Assembly: GCA_963759155.1 (NCBI GenBank)
Contig: CAVWXX010000006.1
Span: 107,483-171,482, forward strand
DNA length: 64,000 nucleotides
Reading direction: 5' to 3'
Source of the DNA: SZUA-36 sp963759155
Lineage (GTDB): Bacteria; Pseudomonadota; Gammaproteobacteria; Xanthomonadales; SZUA-36
A program made the translations under genes and the position numbers. This document shows, one piece after another, positions 12,301-22,127 of this stretch. The notes beneath the pieces are model-generated. The model saw nothing but the letters and a program-made list of their open reading frames with translations, did not search any database and was not told where the DNA came from. The number at the start of each line of letters is the position of its first letter. Positions within the stretch are counted from its first letter, which is position 1.

Positions 12301-14660
12301 TTTCCGGTGTAGTCAATTGACTGCAGCACAAAAGCAACCGGGCCCGTGTTGTTTTCAAGGTAGTTGTAAAGAATATAATTGCCGGAACGGTCTTCAAAAC
12401 GATTCTGCGCCCAGGTAAATGCAGTTGCCGGGCTAGTGCTGCCGCGCGCCTCGATGCGCGAGTCGGCGCTATTGCCGTACTCCGCAACCGATCCATCTTT
12501 ACGTTCCACCCTGAACCAGGCCGGGCCATTGCCGGCTACACCATAAGCGGTAATGCGGGCGAAACTATCAATTTCGGTTCGGTACTGCGTACCACTTCTG
12601 CCATATGCACCCGTTGAAGGATCGACCATCAAGCGTTGACCATCCAGGCAGAACCGGTCGTTACCATCGAGCCTTATACCCCTTGATCCGGAGATTTCGT
12701 CCTGTTCCATGGTTTGCGGACAACGCGAAATGGCCGACACTCCGCCGATGGACCAACCCACACCAAGCTCGCCATTTCCTGATTGCGAGTCATAGTTCAG
12801 TGATATCTGCGGCGCGACGCCACCACTGGCGGGTGCTGTGAGTATCGGGATGCTGTAGCTTGCGCTGCCTGACTCGGCCACCCTGAACGACCCGGCAATG
12901 GCACCGACGCTTGAGGAGCTATTGCTGGGGGTCATTGAAGGTGGTGATGCCGGCGCGGGTGGTGTTTCGGGTTGGGCTTGAGGCGTGTCATCTTCCGTAA
13001 CCGTGAAGACAGCGGACCGCGCCATTAGCGTGGTTTGCAAACCATTGCCCATGCGTAACTCGAATTCATATTGCCCTGCAGCAGATAACTGGTAGGGAAT
13101 ATCGACCATCGCCGCCTGATCAGAGGTGAGTACTTTTACATAGCTGTTATTCGAAATGTTGTGTGCATAAACCGTGGCATTCGGATAATTGCCATCCGTG
13201 AACCAGGTAAGTTGTACTTCACAGTACGAGGCAGAACCGCTCAACTGGCAGGAAGAACCGCCAGCATCATCAAAACGCACACCATGAAAACTGGCTGCTT
13301 TTTCCAATACAACCGGTGAATATCTTGTACCTATACTGATTGAACCTGACGCGAAAGCTGTGCCGGGTAAGGTAAAATCTGCCCAAAAGTACTCTTTATC
13401 CAATCCGGAAAAATAACGGCGGCCATTACGATTCGTTGATGCAACAGGCTGATCGGGATCACAGCCCGACATAACCCAAAGCTGTGCCCAACCTGGTGGT
13501 TGCTGTGTTTGTGGCGAGTAACCCTCTGTCTGATAGGCAAGGCAAAAATTGCTGGAACCTGAAACGGCCGAACCGTTATTGATAGCCTGAACCCAGGTCG
13601 GGTCACCGGCGTCATCGTGGAAAAGAACCGTGACGACCTCAGCGACATCACCAATACTGGTGACCACCTGGTAACGGCTGTCACCGGCACGCTCCCAAAG
13701 ACCACTATAGTGGGAAATATTGCTGGTATTCGCCGGATCTGAGCCAAGTATAAACTGCAGGGGATCTGAATCAGCAAGACGTTCTTTTTTGAAGTTTGCG
13801 TTCCAGGTGATGGTCGCCTGGGTATTGTCGGAGCCAAAAACGATATCCGCGCGGCCAACCCATACTTCACTGCCATCAGCTCTGCTGGCATACAGCGCAC
13901 CACCATAGGACCCCGAACCGGTTGATACTGCTTTGAGCTTGAGTGCAACGGGACGATATTCGCTGGTGACAGGGTCACAATCAGGGCAAGCGGAATCTAT
14001 TCCCAAGTGCTTGGCTTCGTAGGTATACCAGATACCCACCAGGTCATAGCTATTGCCAAACAAGGGATCATTTGGCGGAAGGGCCAGGCGGTTTGACCAG
14101 TAGAAAGTCCAGCCATGCCCATCCTTCGACGGGTTATACCAGTGACCGGGTTGCAACTGATCTGCGCCACCGTTGAGGTTTCCGTCAATAGTGGCCTGCG
14201 ATGTTTCAGCGGGCAGTTCTGTGATTAGAGTGGAGCTTAGCGCCTCGCTCACATCAAGGCTTAATGCGCCGGAAGCATCACCACAATCCGGCGCACCCGT
14301 ATCACTTTTCTCACAGCTCTGTACGATGAACTCATACGCGCCGGGCTCGACGCGCCAGGCCCGTAACTCTGTCGCCTCGGTAAAGTGAACGCTGACCCGT
14401 TCATTAAAGGTTTCGGTGATTTTGAACAGCCTCGAGTTATTACCCGGCGCGGGTTCCCAGCCGAGCAAAGCGTACCCATCGTTTGATGTTTGGTGAACCG
14501 GAACAGTCCATTCGGGTGGCGCATTGCCGGCAGCCGCAACAGCAGAATACTGAACTACGGCCAAAATCAGAAATAGACACCTGATCGAACCGAGCCTGAT
14601 TTTATTTGTTGAATGACCCTCATATACGCAGGCACACGCTGCACTTAACCACTTGAACAT
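6303..14660 (-). CDS. Giant secreted SpvB/FG-GAP/RHS-repeat protein (three frameshifts), about 2784 aa
   Basis: Four consecutive reverse frames join into one gene when three extra bases are removed: one near 12068 (restores LTSLTEC), one A in the AAAA of 10279-10282 (restores RPGFLGFGEVISYD), and one C in the CCC of 9549-9551 (restores DAIRRFVNE). The segments run: signal peptide (about 40 residues, AVAAA before the cut); a 500-residue N-terminal region with GHWYNPSKDGHGWTFYW; a Pro/Ser linker; an SpvB domain (SYSIPILTAPASGGVAPQ, LGVGWSIGG); FG-GAP/VCBS-like repeats (DVSGDGRPDLLY, DFNGDGLSDILH); a TcdB-middle-like region; then YD/RHS repeats ending in the core motif GRFLQADP...DPSGYFS. A 296-residue tip follows: about 130 residues of Gly/Ala-rich hydrophobic sequence, then an unrecognised C-terminal domain (GFAGTHDYLNHP). 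Such shells usually encase a C-terminal toxin or adhesive tip. Probably exported through Sec. Confidence 0.85.
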
Positions 14661-14900
14661 CCGAAATCCCCCTTAGAATCCTGCCGATGGCTCCAGACCA
14701 TCCGGCATCACTTTTATGAGGTTTAAGTCTGCTTAAATGTCAGCGCCGGGTCTGCCATGAATGACCCATGATCAGTGTCGGAAAATCGCCCGGGTATATG
14801 CAGGCAGACAGGCGTTTGAAGTTAGATATGTTCTTACTTGCCGGAAGGCTTCCAAGCTGGATGGGGCGTTTTGAAACGAAAGCAACACCATGTAGCCGTT

Positions 14901-16886
14901 TCAACCGGGCAATAAGGTTTCGCGCGCGTATTCTTCTATATAGGCAGGCAACTGCAGCTTTTCGACATGACCCATCAGCATGACAAGCAGATCGCCGGGC
15001 TCACAGGCATCGAGTATTTCGAAAATGACATCCTTACCGGAAACCATTACCCGGGTCTGGCTTTCAGCAACACCTGATTCGATCAGCCCTTGCTGCAGAA
15101 GGTGGGCGACTTTGCGGTGTTGTTTTCCATCACGAGGCACATGTTCTTTGCAGAAATAAAAGTCAAAATGGCCAGCCAGGGAGCGACCAATTCCCTTAAG
15201 CGTATCATCTGCTCTATTGGTGGAACCGGCAAAGGCAACCAGCTTGCGGCCCGGCACATCCAGCTGGTCTATAAACTCGCAAAACTTTGCTACGCCATCC
15301 GGGTTATGGGCAAAATCCATGATGATTCGAAATGGCAGGTCATCAAATACATTCATGCGGCCGGGGGTCGAGTCAAAACTGGATGTAAAGCTGGCCATGG
15401 CCGTTCGTATCACATCAATGGAGACACCGGACAGGTAGCTCGCGGTCATCGCATGCATGGCATTGCTCACCATGAAGCGCGCCAGACCATCAAACGTTGC
15501 CGGAATCGAATCCGCCGTCATCACCGGCAGACGAAGCTCCCCGTCGTAAATCACCAGCCATTGCTGATTTTCAATTTCTTCGAGAACACAACAACATGCC
15601 AGGGAATCACCATGCTGTTCGTAAAGCTGATCCCGGCTGGATTCCATTGACACCAGGCATTTCTGTTTTGCGGTCATCTTGTCGAACATGGCGAGGCAAT
15701 GTTTATCATCGGCATTCAGCACGACCGCCTGCCTGGCGCGTTCCGGTAAGGCCCGCTTGACCCCGGCCATCTGTTCTACCGTCTCAATGCCGACTTCACC
15801 CAGGTGATCCTCGGTTACATTCAGACAAACGGCGATGTCACAGAACCGAAAAGCCAAACCATCCTGCAACAAACCCTTGTGATGCGTTTCCAGAACAGCA
15901 AAATTCACGTCCTTGCTGGTCAGAACTTTTAGGTGACCTACTCTCGAACCAAAATCACCTTTTGCGGCAAACTCGCCATTGAAAAACAAGCCATCGGTGC
16001 AGACCATCCCCGTCCTGCGCCCCGCATGTAACATGATATGGCCAGTCATTCGCGTGGTCGTTGTCTTTCCATTGGTGCCGGTGATTGCGATGATGGGCAT
16101 ACGCACTGATTCATTCGAAGGGAAAAGCCGGTCCAGCACAGCATCCGCTGCTGCATCCAGGTCGGCATGATTGAGCTTCACATTGGATGACTGGTTGACG
16201 GACCTGTCAAAGAACTCAGAAAAGTCCTCCGAACTATCTATACAGTAAGTGCCATCGAGCACACGCTGGTGTTTACCGTGGCCTAACATCAACAGACCAT
16301 TGGGCCTGATGCACTTGCCTCCGGTCAATTCGTCAAAATCCTGGCGTTTGAACGGGTTGCGCTCAAGATGAATGGCCGGAATATCACGCCGACGCGCTGC
16401 CTTGATGATCGCCTCGGTTTCTAGGGGCAACAGGCGATCTGCGGCAAACTTGCTATACATTTGAAATGGCTCTGCCAGCAATTTACGTTTGCCGCTGAGC
16501 AGTTCGAAAGCGAGTTTGACCGCAGTCATGCCGATATCACAATGCTCGTGCTCAAGCAGAGCCCGGCACTGTTCTTTTTCTGGAAAGCATTCAACCGAAA
16601 AGTAGCTCACCCGATGGCCGGCCTTTTGCTGGAACAACATGGCAGTCTGGGCAAGTAAGGATGTATACCAGGCCATTCTTTCAGTGGGTAGTTCCTGTTC
16701 CGGAAAAACCTCGTCCGCGGCAAGAATTCCAGCACTGATCAGCAGGTCCCTGATGTCAGATACCTGCCGGGGAAACGCGGAACCATCAGCAGGCCCGAAC
16801 TTCAGCAGAATTTCGACCACCGGTATGTCCAGACGTCGATTGGGGCCGTTATACGGAAAATACTCAATCGTTGGCATTATTATCAT
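14901..16886 (-). CDS. Cyanophycin-synthetase-like Mur ligase lacking the ATP-grasp domain
   Basis: About 661 aa. ATG at 16886 is preferred because it overlaps the pgeF stop as ATGA; a TTG nine bases upstream and an ATG at 16877 are also in frame. The first 210 residues resemble the CphA N-terminal region (GPNRRLDIPVVEI near 17; ETEAIIKAARRRDIP near 158; LGHGKHQRVL near 202). In CphA the ATP-grasp domain starts just after that last motif. Here only a linker of about 50 residues leads straight to the Mur ligase domain: P-loop ITGTNGKTTTT near residues 268-278, LNVTEDHLG, and DFAHNPDG. Arginine-adding activity in CphA lies in the Mur ligase part and aspartate-adding activity in ATP-grasp, so this protein should add at most one kind of building block. 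The substrate is unknown. It overlaps pgeF, in the order rluD-pgeF-this gene. Confidence 0.7.
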   Translation of the reverse strand: MIIMPTIEYFPYNGPNRRLDIPVVEILLKFGPADGSAFPRQVSDIRDLLISAGILAADEVFPEQELPTERMAWYTSLLAQTAMLFQQKAGHRVSYFSVECFPEKEQCRALLEHEHCDIGMTAVKLAFELLSGKRKLLAEPFQMYSKFAADRLLPLETEAIIKAARRRDIPAIHLERNPFKRQDFDELTGGKCIRPNGLLMLGHGKHQRVLDGTYCIDSSEDFSEFFDRSVNQSSNVKLNHADLDAAADAVLDRLFPSNESVRMPIIAITGTNGKTTTTRMTGHIMLHAGRRTGMVCTDGLFFNGEFAAKGDFGSRVGHLKVLTSKDVNFAVLETHHKGLLQDGLAFRFCDIAVCLNVTEDHLGEVGIETVEQMAGVKRALPERARQAVVLNADDKHCLAMFDKMTAKQKCLVSMESSRDQLYEQHGDSLACCCVLEEIENQQWLVIYDGELRLPVMTADSIPATFDGLARFMVSNAMHAMTASYLSGVSIDVIRTAMASFTSSFDSTPGRMNVFDDLPFRIIMDFAHNPDGVAKFCEFIDQLDVPGRKLVAFAGSTNRADDTLKGIGRSLAGHFDFYFCKEHVPRDGKQHRKVAHLLQQGLIESGVAESQTRVMVSGKDVIFEILDACEPGDLLVMLMGHVEKLQLPAYIEEYARETLLPG

Positions 16887-17617
16887 TCCAACCAAACAAG
16901 GCTTGCCATTCTGCCTGTTTCACCATCCCGCCGGTAGGAAAAAAAACGACCCTTTTCTTCATAAGTGCAATGCTTTCCGCCAAAGACCTGCTTGATACCA
17001 ACCCTGCCGAGCGCCAGTCTTGCCAGCAGGTAAAGATCAGCCAGCCAGCGGTCGCGATGTGGCTTGAAGGCGATGGCATTTTCAGCACTCACATTTATAA
17101 ATGCATCGTAGACATCTTTCCCAACCTCAAACGCATCCGGGCCAATGGCGGGTCCAAGCCAGGCCATCAATTCATCTGCTTTGCACTCCAAAGACGAAAC
17201 TGTTGCTTCGAGCACACCGGCGGCAAGTCCACGCCAGCCTGCATGCGCTGCAGCAATACGGGTTCCAGCCTTGTTGCAAAACAGAACCGGTAAGCAATCT
17301 GCAGTCAATACAGCACATACCTGCCCTTCCTGGTAACTGACAATGGCATCGGCCTCTGCGTTGAATGCCTTATCCCAGCTAACTACACCGCTACCATGAA
17401 CCTGGTTCAACCAGCGGGGTTTGGAGGGAAGTAAGCCAGCCAAAGCGCGGCGGTTCATTTCAACATGCTGCGGATCATCACCGCAATTACCACCAAGGTT
17501 CAGGCTGCTCCACGGGCCCTGGCTGAAGCCGCCATTGCGGGTTGTTGTAAAGGCATGAACATTGGCAGGCGCCGGCCAATCCGGCCTGATCACCTCTATT
17601 TCAGGTACTTCAGTCAT
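16883..17617 (-). CDS. pgeF: Peptidoglycan editing factor PgeF (YfiH family)
   Basis: 244 aa, the normal length. YfiH/PgeF is a cytoplasmic zinc-dependent enzyme. In E. coli it removes mis-incorporated L-serine from UDP-MurNAc-L-Ser; the family was earlier described as copper polyphenol oxidases. The three-residue metal site is visible: His in LNQVHGSGVV, Cys in LTADCLPVLF, and His in AAAHAGWRG. It overlaps the end of rluD by 8 bases and its stop overlaps the ATG of the Mur-ligase-like gene, indicating a translationally coupled operon. The neighbourhood (a Mur-type ligase next to an editor of a Mur-type ligase product) is suggestive but proves no shared pathway. Confidence 0.93.
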   Translation of the reverse strand: MTEVPEIEVIRPDWPAPANVHAFTTTRNGGFSQGPWSSLNLGGNCGDDPQHVEMNRRALAGLLPSKPRWLNQVHGSGVVSWDKAFNAEADAIVSYQEGQVCAVLTADCLPVLFCNKAGTRIAAAHAGWRGLAAGVLEATVSSLECKADELMAWLGPAIGPDAFEVGKDVYDAFINVSAENAIAFKPHRDRWLADLYLLARLALGRVGIKQVFGGKHCTYEEKGRFFSYRRDGETGRMASLVWLE

Positions 17618-18566
17618 CGGCGATCGATTGCTTGAGCTTATCGATAAGCTCGACTATATCGTCGGCCAATGGTGCATGGAATTCACATTCTTCTTCAGTT
17701 TCCGGATGGACAAGCTTCAAGGTCCGGGCATGCAGTGCCTGACGTGAAAACCCATTGATGGCCTCAATAGCTGACGCATGCAGACCTTTTTGTTTGATGG
17801 GTCCACGGCCATAAAGCGGATCACCGACTATCGGGTAACCAATGTGAGTCAAATGCACACGGATCTGGTGGGTACGGCCTGATTCCAGCGATACCTCAAC
17901 ATGACTTGTGCCGGGCAGACGCTGGATTAACTTGTAATGACTGACCGCAGCCCTGCCGCTTTCCCTGACTGCCATTTTCTTTCGATCGCGAGGGTTGCGG
18001 TCAATATTGGCGCTAATAGTGCCGGCACTTGGTATCTCACCTTTAACTACCGCCTCGTAAACCCTGCTCATGCTGCGTGTTTGCAGTTGGTTGACCAGGC
18101 TGGCGTGCGCTTTCAGGCTACGGGCGACCACCATGACACCGCTGGTATCCTTATCCAAACGGTGCACGATGCCTGAACGGGGCAAGGTATCCAACTCCGG
18201 GTCGTAATTTAAAAGGGCGTTTTGCAATGTCCCCTGCCAGTTACCCGCTGCGGGGTGAACAACCAGGCCAACCGGCTTGTTTAATACCAGCAAATGCTCA
18301 TCCGCGAAAATAATATCCAATGGAATATCCTCAGGCATGACCTCGCCTTCAGAGATCATATCCGCTTCAACGGACAGGATTTCACCGCCCAGCATGCGGT
18401 AGCTGGGCTTGGCGCGCTTGTCATTGACGGTCAACTCACCCGACTTGATCCATTGCTGCAGGCGCCCCCGGGAAAAATCCGGGAACAATTCAACAGCGGC
18501 CTGATCCAGCCTTGAACCGGCTGATTCTTCGCTAACCTGCTGACTTAAACTGATATGCCTGGGCAT
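17610..18566 (-). CDS. rluD: 23S rRNA pseudouridine(1911/1915/1917) synthase RluD
   Basis: 318 aa. Converts uridines 1911, 1915 and 1917 of 23S rRNA helix 69 to pseudouridine. The N-terminal S4 RNA-binding domain covers roughly residues 15-75 (SRLDQAAVELFPDFSRGRL). The catalytic motif GIVHRLDKDTSGVMV carries the essential Asp, and GRTHQIRVHLTHIGYPIVG lies near residue 230. It is first in an operon with pgeF and the Mur-ligase-like gene, and divergent from bamD with about 108 bp between the starts. The rluD-pgeF pairing and the divergent bamD are the standard gammaproteobacterial order, which supports both identifications. Confidence 0.95.
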   Translation of the reverse strand: MPRHISLSQQVSEESAGSRLDQAAVELFPDFSRGRLQQWIKSGELTVNDKRAKPSYRMLGGEILSVEADMISEGEVMPEDIPLDIIFADEHLLVLNKPVGLVVHPAAGNWQGTLQNALLNYDPELDTLPRSGIVHRLDKDTSGVMVVARSLKAHASLVNQLQTRSMSRVYEAVVKGEIPSAGTISANIDRNPRDRKKMAVRESGRAAVSHYKLIQRLPGTSHVEVSLESGRTHQIRVHLTHIGYPIVGDPLYGRGPIKQKGLHASAIEAINGFSRQALHARTLKLVHPETEEECEFHAPLADDIVELIDKLKQSIADD

Positions 18567-18674
18567 TATTTATGGTCCGATGTAGTTTTGTGTATTATCG
18601 CACGGCTGTATTCTATGGTTTTAGTTTGTCTTTTTCGCTATCATTCCGCCTTCTGTATTTCGCTTGGCCAAATA

Positions 18675-19511
18675 ATGCTTTTATCCTCGTTCTCTTTTAA
18701 GTCTTCCAACCATACAAAACTGTTCATAACAGCGATATTGGCGCTGCTGTTGGTGACAGTCTCCGGGTGTAAAAAAGACAAGTACATTGATGATGGCCGT
18801 AGCGCCCAGGAAATGTATGAAACCGCAAAGGCCTACCTGGAGACCCAAAACTGGGGACGGGCTGTTAATGGTTACCAGACTTTGGCCACGCGCTACCCAT
18901 TTGGCCGTTACACCGAACAGGCTCAATTGGAAATGGCCTATGCCTATCACAAGGCAGGCAGCCCTGAAGCGGCCTTATCAACAGCAGACCGTTTTATCAG
19001 GACTTATCCCAGTCATCCCAACGTGGACTATGCGTACTACATTCGCGGGTTGACCAATTATGAGCAGCGCGTCGGTTTTATGGAACGCCTGATGCCGTCG
19101 CGTGTACGTGACCGTGATCAGACCGCTGCCCGGGAATCTTTCAGGGATTTTGATGAGTTGATCAGGCGCTTTCCGGATAGCCGCTATGCACCTGATGCCA
19201 GGCAGCGCATGGTGTTTTTACGTAACAACCTGTCTTTCTACGAGTTGGATGTTGCCCGTTACTACATGCGCCGCAAAGCCTATGTGGCCTCGGCCGCCCG
19301 CGCCCGCTACGCCATCGAAAACTATCCCGGCTCACCTGAATTGGGCGATGCGCTGGAAATACTGCATGTGAGTTATATCGAAATGGGCCTGCCGGAACTG
19401 GCGGAAGACACCATGAAAGTTCTTGCTTTGAACTACCCTGATCATCCTTATGTCACCGGCGACAGGAAAGAGGGTTTCTGGGGCAGGATGTGGCCGTGGG
19501 GCAAAGATTAA
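18675..19511 (+). CDS. bamD: Outer membrane assembly lipoprotein BamD
   Basis: 278 aa from the ATG at 18675. The frame is open further upstream to 18555, but starting at 18675 puts a proper lipoprotein signal at the N-terminus, with lipobox VSGC after LFITAILALLLVT. BamD is an essential periplasm-facing TPR lipoprotein of the BAM complex that folds outer-membrane beta-barrels. TPR-like helices cover most of the mature part (MYETAKAYLETQNWGRAV, YTEQAQLEMAYAYHKAG, YPSHPNVDYAYYIRGL). Length fits E. coli BamD (245 aa) with a somewhat longer C-terminus. Convergent with nadE across a 30 bp gap with no obvious terminator. Confidence 0.93.
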   Translation: MLLSSFSFKSSNHTKLFITAILALLLVTVSGCKKDKYIDDGRSAQEMYETAKAYLETQNWGRAVNGYQTLATRYPFGRYTEQAQLEMAYAYHKAGSPEAALSTADRFIRTYPSHPNVDYAYYIRGLTNYEQRVGFMERLMPSRVRDRDQTAARESFRDFDELIRRFPDSRYAPDARQRMVFLRNNLSFYELDVARYYMRRKAYVASAARARYAIENYPGSPELGDALEILHVSYIEMGLPELAEDTMKVLALNYPDHPYVTGDRKEGFWGRMWPWGKD

Positions 19512-19541
19512 AGAGATTAGATTAGAGAGGGTTTATAAGCC

Positions 19542-21200
19542 TCAGCGCTTGTTAATACTTTCTTCATGCCAGCCCGAGGTAATCGGGTAGCGCCTGTCAC
19601 GACCAAACGCCTTTGAAGTAATCCGCACACCCGGTGCCCCCTGGCGTCGTTTGTACTCATTTAACAGCACCATGCGCGCCACACGGCGAACCACGGCCTC
19701 ATCAAATCCTTCATCGACAATCTCGGCAATAGACCAGTCCTGCTCTATGTAGTGGTACAGGATCTGATCCAGCAGGTCATATTCCGGCAGGCTATCCTGA
19801 TCCAGTTGCCCCGGCGCGAGTTCGGCTGAGGGTGCGCGATCTATCACCGCTTGCGGAATGGCTGGTGATATTGTGTTTCTGTAGTCACTCAGCTGATAGA
19901 CGCGGGTTTTAAGACAATCCTTAATGGGTGAAAACCCGCCGCACATATCGCCGTAAATGGTGCTGTAGCCCACTGCGAGTTCGCTCTTGTTACCTGTTGC
20001 CAGCACCATCCAGCCAAACTTGTTGGATAAGGCCATCAACAGACTGCCACGCACCCTGGCCTGCAGGTTTTCTTCGGTAACATCCGCCTCACGGCCTTCA
20101 AAGGAAACTTCCAGCGAACCCAGCAGTGCCTCAAAGGCCGGCTCGATGGCGATTTCACGGTAGGCAACCTTCAACATGTCTGCCTGGTCACGGGCCAGTT
20201 TCAAGCTCAGATCCGAGGTATGCCGGCTTGGCATCATGACTGCGTGGACGTGCTCAGAACCTAATGCGTCAACGGCAAGGGCCAGCGTCAAGGCCGAATC
20301 AATACCACCGGACAAACCAAGGACCACATCGGTGAAGCCGTTCTTGACGATATAATCTTTCAAACCACGCACCAGCACCGCGTATATACAGGCGATGGTG
20401 TTTTCACGCTGAAGAACAACAGACCCATCCAGGTTCGCCTGGTCTTCATACCCTTCAAACCAAAGGTTGCCCGATTCAGGCGCGTAACAGGCGATGGGTA
20501 AGCCTTCTTCACAGGAATCATCACGAGTACTGAAACCGCCGTAAGCATTCATCAGCATGGAGCGACCATCAAACACCAGCTCATCCTGACCACCCACAAG
20601 ATTGCCGTAGACCAAGGGTAACTCGCACTCCCTGCCCCGTTCGCTGAGGATTTCGAGACGTGCTGCCAGCTTGTTGTCGCGGTAGGGGGACGCATTGGGC
20701 ACCAGTAACAACTCTGCACCGGCATCCCTGGCACTCAAAGCCGGGCCAGTCACCCAGGCATCCTCGCAAACGATCACACCGAGCCGGCTGCCCTTGATCT
20801 CGACAACCAGTGGTTGCGTACCCGCCGAGAAGTAACGGCGTTCATCGAATACGGCATAGTTGGGTAGTACCTGTTTGAAATAACGCCCAAGCACCACGCC
20901 ATCACGCACCCAGCTGACCGCGTTAAACCTTTCTTCACCCTCTGACCAGGGGTGCCCGATGACAACATCAATGCCTTGCACACCAGCAACCAGCTCATCC
21001 ATTACATCGTGGCAACGACGCATGAATCCGGGGCGCAACAACAGGTCTTCGGGCGGATAGCCACTGATGGCCATTTCCGGAAACAGGATAAGGTCGGCAC
21101 CCTTCTCACGCGCCAGTGCCATGCTTTTTTGTGCACGAGCCAGGTTGCCGGTCATATCACCAACCGGGAAATCCTGTTGTGCCAGGGCGATTTTAATCAT
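19542..21200 (-). CDS. nadE: Glutamine-dependent NAD+ synthetase
   Basis: 552 aa, the two-domain glutamine-dependent form. Makes NAD+ from deamido-NAD+, ATP and glutamine. The N-terminal nitrilase/glutaminase domain shows LFPEMAISGYPPEDLLLRP (Glu) and LGVIVCEDAW (nucleophile Cys). The C-terminal synthetase domain has the PP-loop LGLSGGIDSALTLALAVDA and later TGNKSELAVGYSTIYGDM. The ATG at 21200 begins with MIKIALAQQDFPVGDM, the usual start of this family. It is transcribed in the same direction as sucCD, 57 bp downstream of sucD, with a strong hairpin in between. The frame is fully intact. Confidence 0.96.
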   Translation of the reverse strand: MIKIALAQQDFPVGDMTGNLARAQKSMALAREKGADLILFPEMAISGYPPEDLLLRPGFMRRCHDVMDELVAGVQGIDVVIGHPWSEGEERFNAVSWVRDGVVLGRYFKQVLPNYAVFDERRYFSAGTQPLVVEIKGSRLGVIVCEDAWVTGPALSARDAGAELLLVPNASPYRDNKLAARLEILSERGRECELPLVYGNLVGGQDELVFDGRSMLMNAYGGFSTRDDSCEEGLPIACYAPESGNLWFEGYEDQANLDGSVVLQRENTIACIYAVLVRGLKDYIVKNGFTDVVLGLSGGIDSALTLALAVDALGSEHVHAVMMPSRHTSDLSLKLARDQADMLKVAYREIAIEPAFEALLGSLEVSFEGREADVTEENLQARVRGSLLMALSNKFGWMVLATGNKSELAVGYSTIYGDMCGGFSPIKDCLKTRVYQLSDYRNTISPAIPQAVIDRAPSAELAPGQLDQDSLPEYDLLDQILYHYIEQDWSIAEIVDEGFDEAVVRRVARMVLLNEYKRRQGAPGVRITSKAFGRDRRYPITSGWHEESINKR

Positions 21201-21218
21201 GGGCTATAGGCGGAGAAG

Positions 21219-21244
21219 AACCTGCCCGTGAGTACGGGCAGGTT
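21219..21244 (-). terminator. Strong hairpin between sucD and nadE
   Basis: A perfect 11-bp stem (AACCTGCCCGT / ACGGGCAGGTT) with a 4-base loop lies between the end of sucD and the start of nadE. On the minus strand it is followed by TTCTTCTCC, a weak U-tract. It probably ends or attenuates sucCD transcription, or protects the 3' end of that mRNA. Confidence 0.55.
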
Positions 21245-21257
21245 GCAATCACAAAAA

Positions 21258-22127
21258 CTAAAGTATTTTCTGAATAGCATTACCGAGATCAGCCGGTGAG
21301 CGAACAGTGGTCACCCCAGCCGCTTCCAGCGCCTCGAACTTCGCAGAAGCCGTACCCTTTCCGCCAGCAATAATCGCACCGGCGTGACCCATGCGTTTAC
21401 CCGGAGGCGCGGTTACACCTGCGATATAGGCGGCAACCGGCTTGGTTACATGTTCAGCAATGAACTCGGCGGCATCCTCTTCGGCTGAACCACCGATCTC
21501 ACCCACCATGATGATACCTTCAGTCTGCGGATCATCCTGGAACAGGCGCAGGCAGTCGATAAAATTCATACCCTGGATGGGATCGCCACCGATACCAATA
21601 ACCGTGGATTGACCCAAACCGGCCTGGGTTGTCTGGTAGACGGCTTCATAGGTTAATGTACCGGAACGGGAAACCACACCGACTTTGCCGGGGCTATGGA
21701 TACGCCCGGGCATAATGCCAATTTTACAGCCACCGGGTGTAATGATACCGGGGCAATTGGGGCCGACCAGGCGGGTATCCGGCATCTGGTCCAGCACGGC
21801 TTTAACCCGAATCATGTCCTGTACGGGAATACCCTCGGTGATGGCAACGATAACTTTGATACCGGCATCAGCCGCTTCCAGAATGGCATCGGCTGCAAAT
21901 GGTGGCGGAACATAAATAACCGTGGCATCAGCACCGGTCTCGGCAACGGCCTCGGAGACCGTATTAAATACCGGCCGCTCCAGATGTGTCTGCCCGCCTT
22001 TGCCCGGCGTAACGCCACCAACGATCTGTGTGCCGTACTCAATGGCCTGCTTGGAATGGAAAGTACCCTGGCTACCTGTAAAGCCCTGGCAAATTACTTT
22101 TGTGTCTTTATTAACCAGAACGCTCAT
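21258..22127 (-). CDS. sucD: Succinyl-CoA synthetase alpha subunit
   Basis: 289 aa, matching E. coli SucD. Together with SucC it interconverts succinyl-CoA and succinate with substrate-level nucleotide phosphorylation in the TCA cycle. Starts MSVLVNKDTKVICQGFTGSQG (CoA-binding Rossmann domain). The phosphorylated histidine is visible in GKRMGHAGAIIAGG, and VGPNCPGIITPG lies near residue 120. Its ATG overlaps the sucC stop as ATGA, so the two subunits are translationally coupled. The frame is intact. Confidence 0.97.
   Translation of the reverse strand: MSVLVNKDTKVICQGFTGSQGTFHSKQAIEYGTQIVGGVTPGKGGQTHLERPVFNTVSEAVAETGADATVIYVPPPFAADAILEAADAGIKVIVAITEGIPVQDMIRVKAVLDQMPDTRLVGPNCPGIITPGGCKIGIMPGRIHSPGKVGVVSRSGTLTYEAVYQTTQAGLGQSTVIGIGGDPIQGMNFIDCLRLFQDDPQTEGIIMVGEIGGSAEEDAAEFIAEHVTKPVAAYIAGVTAPPGKRMGHAGAIIAGGKGTASAKFEALEAAGVTTVRSPADLGNAIQKIL

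Noticed and set aside
15090..15650. 186-codon plus-strand frame inside the Mur-ligase-like gene
   Set aside because: Antisense shadow with no start context and no motif.
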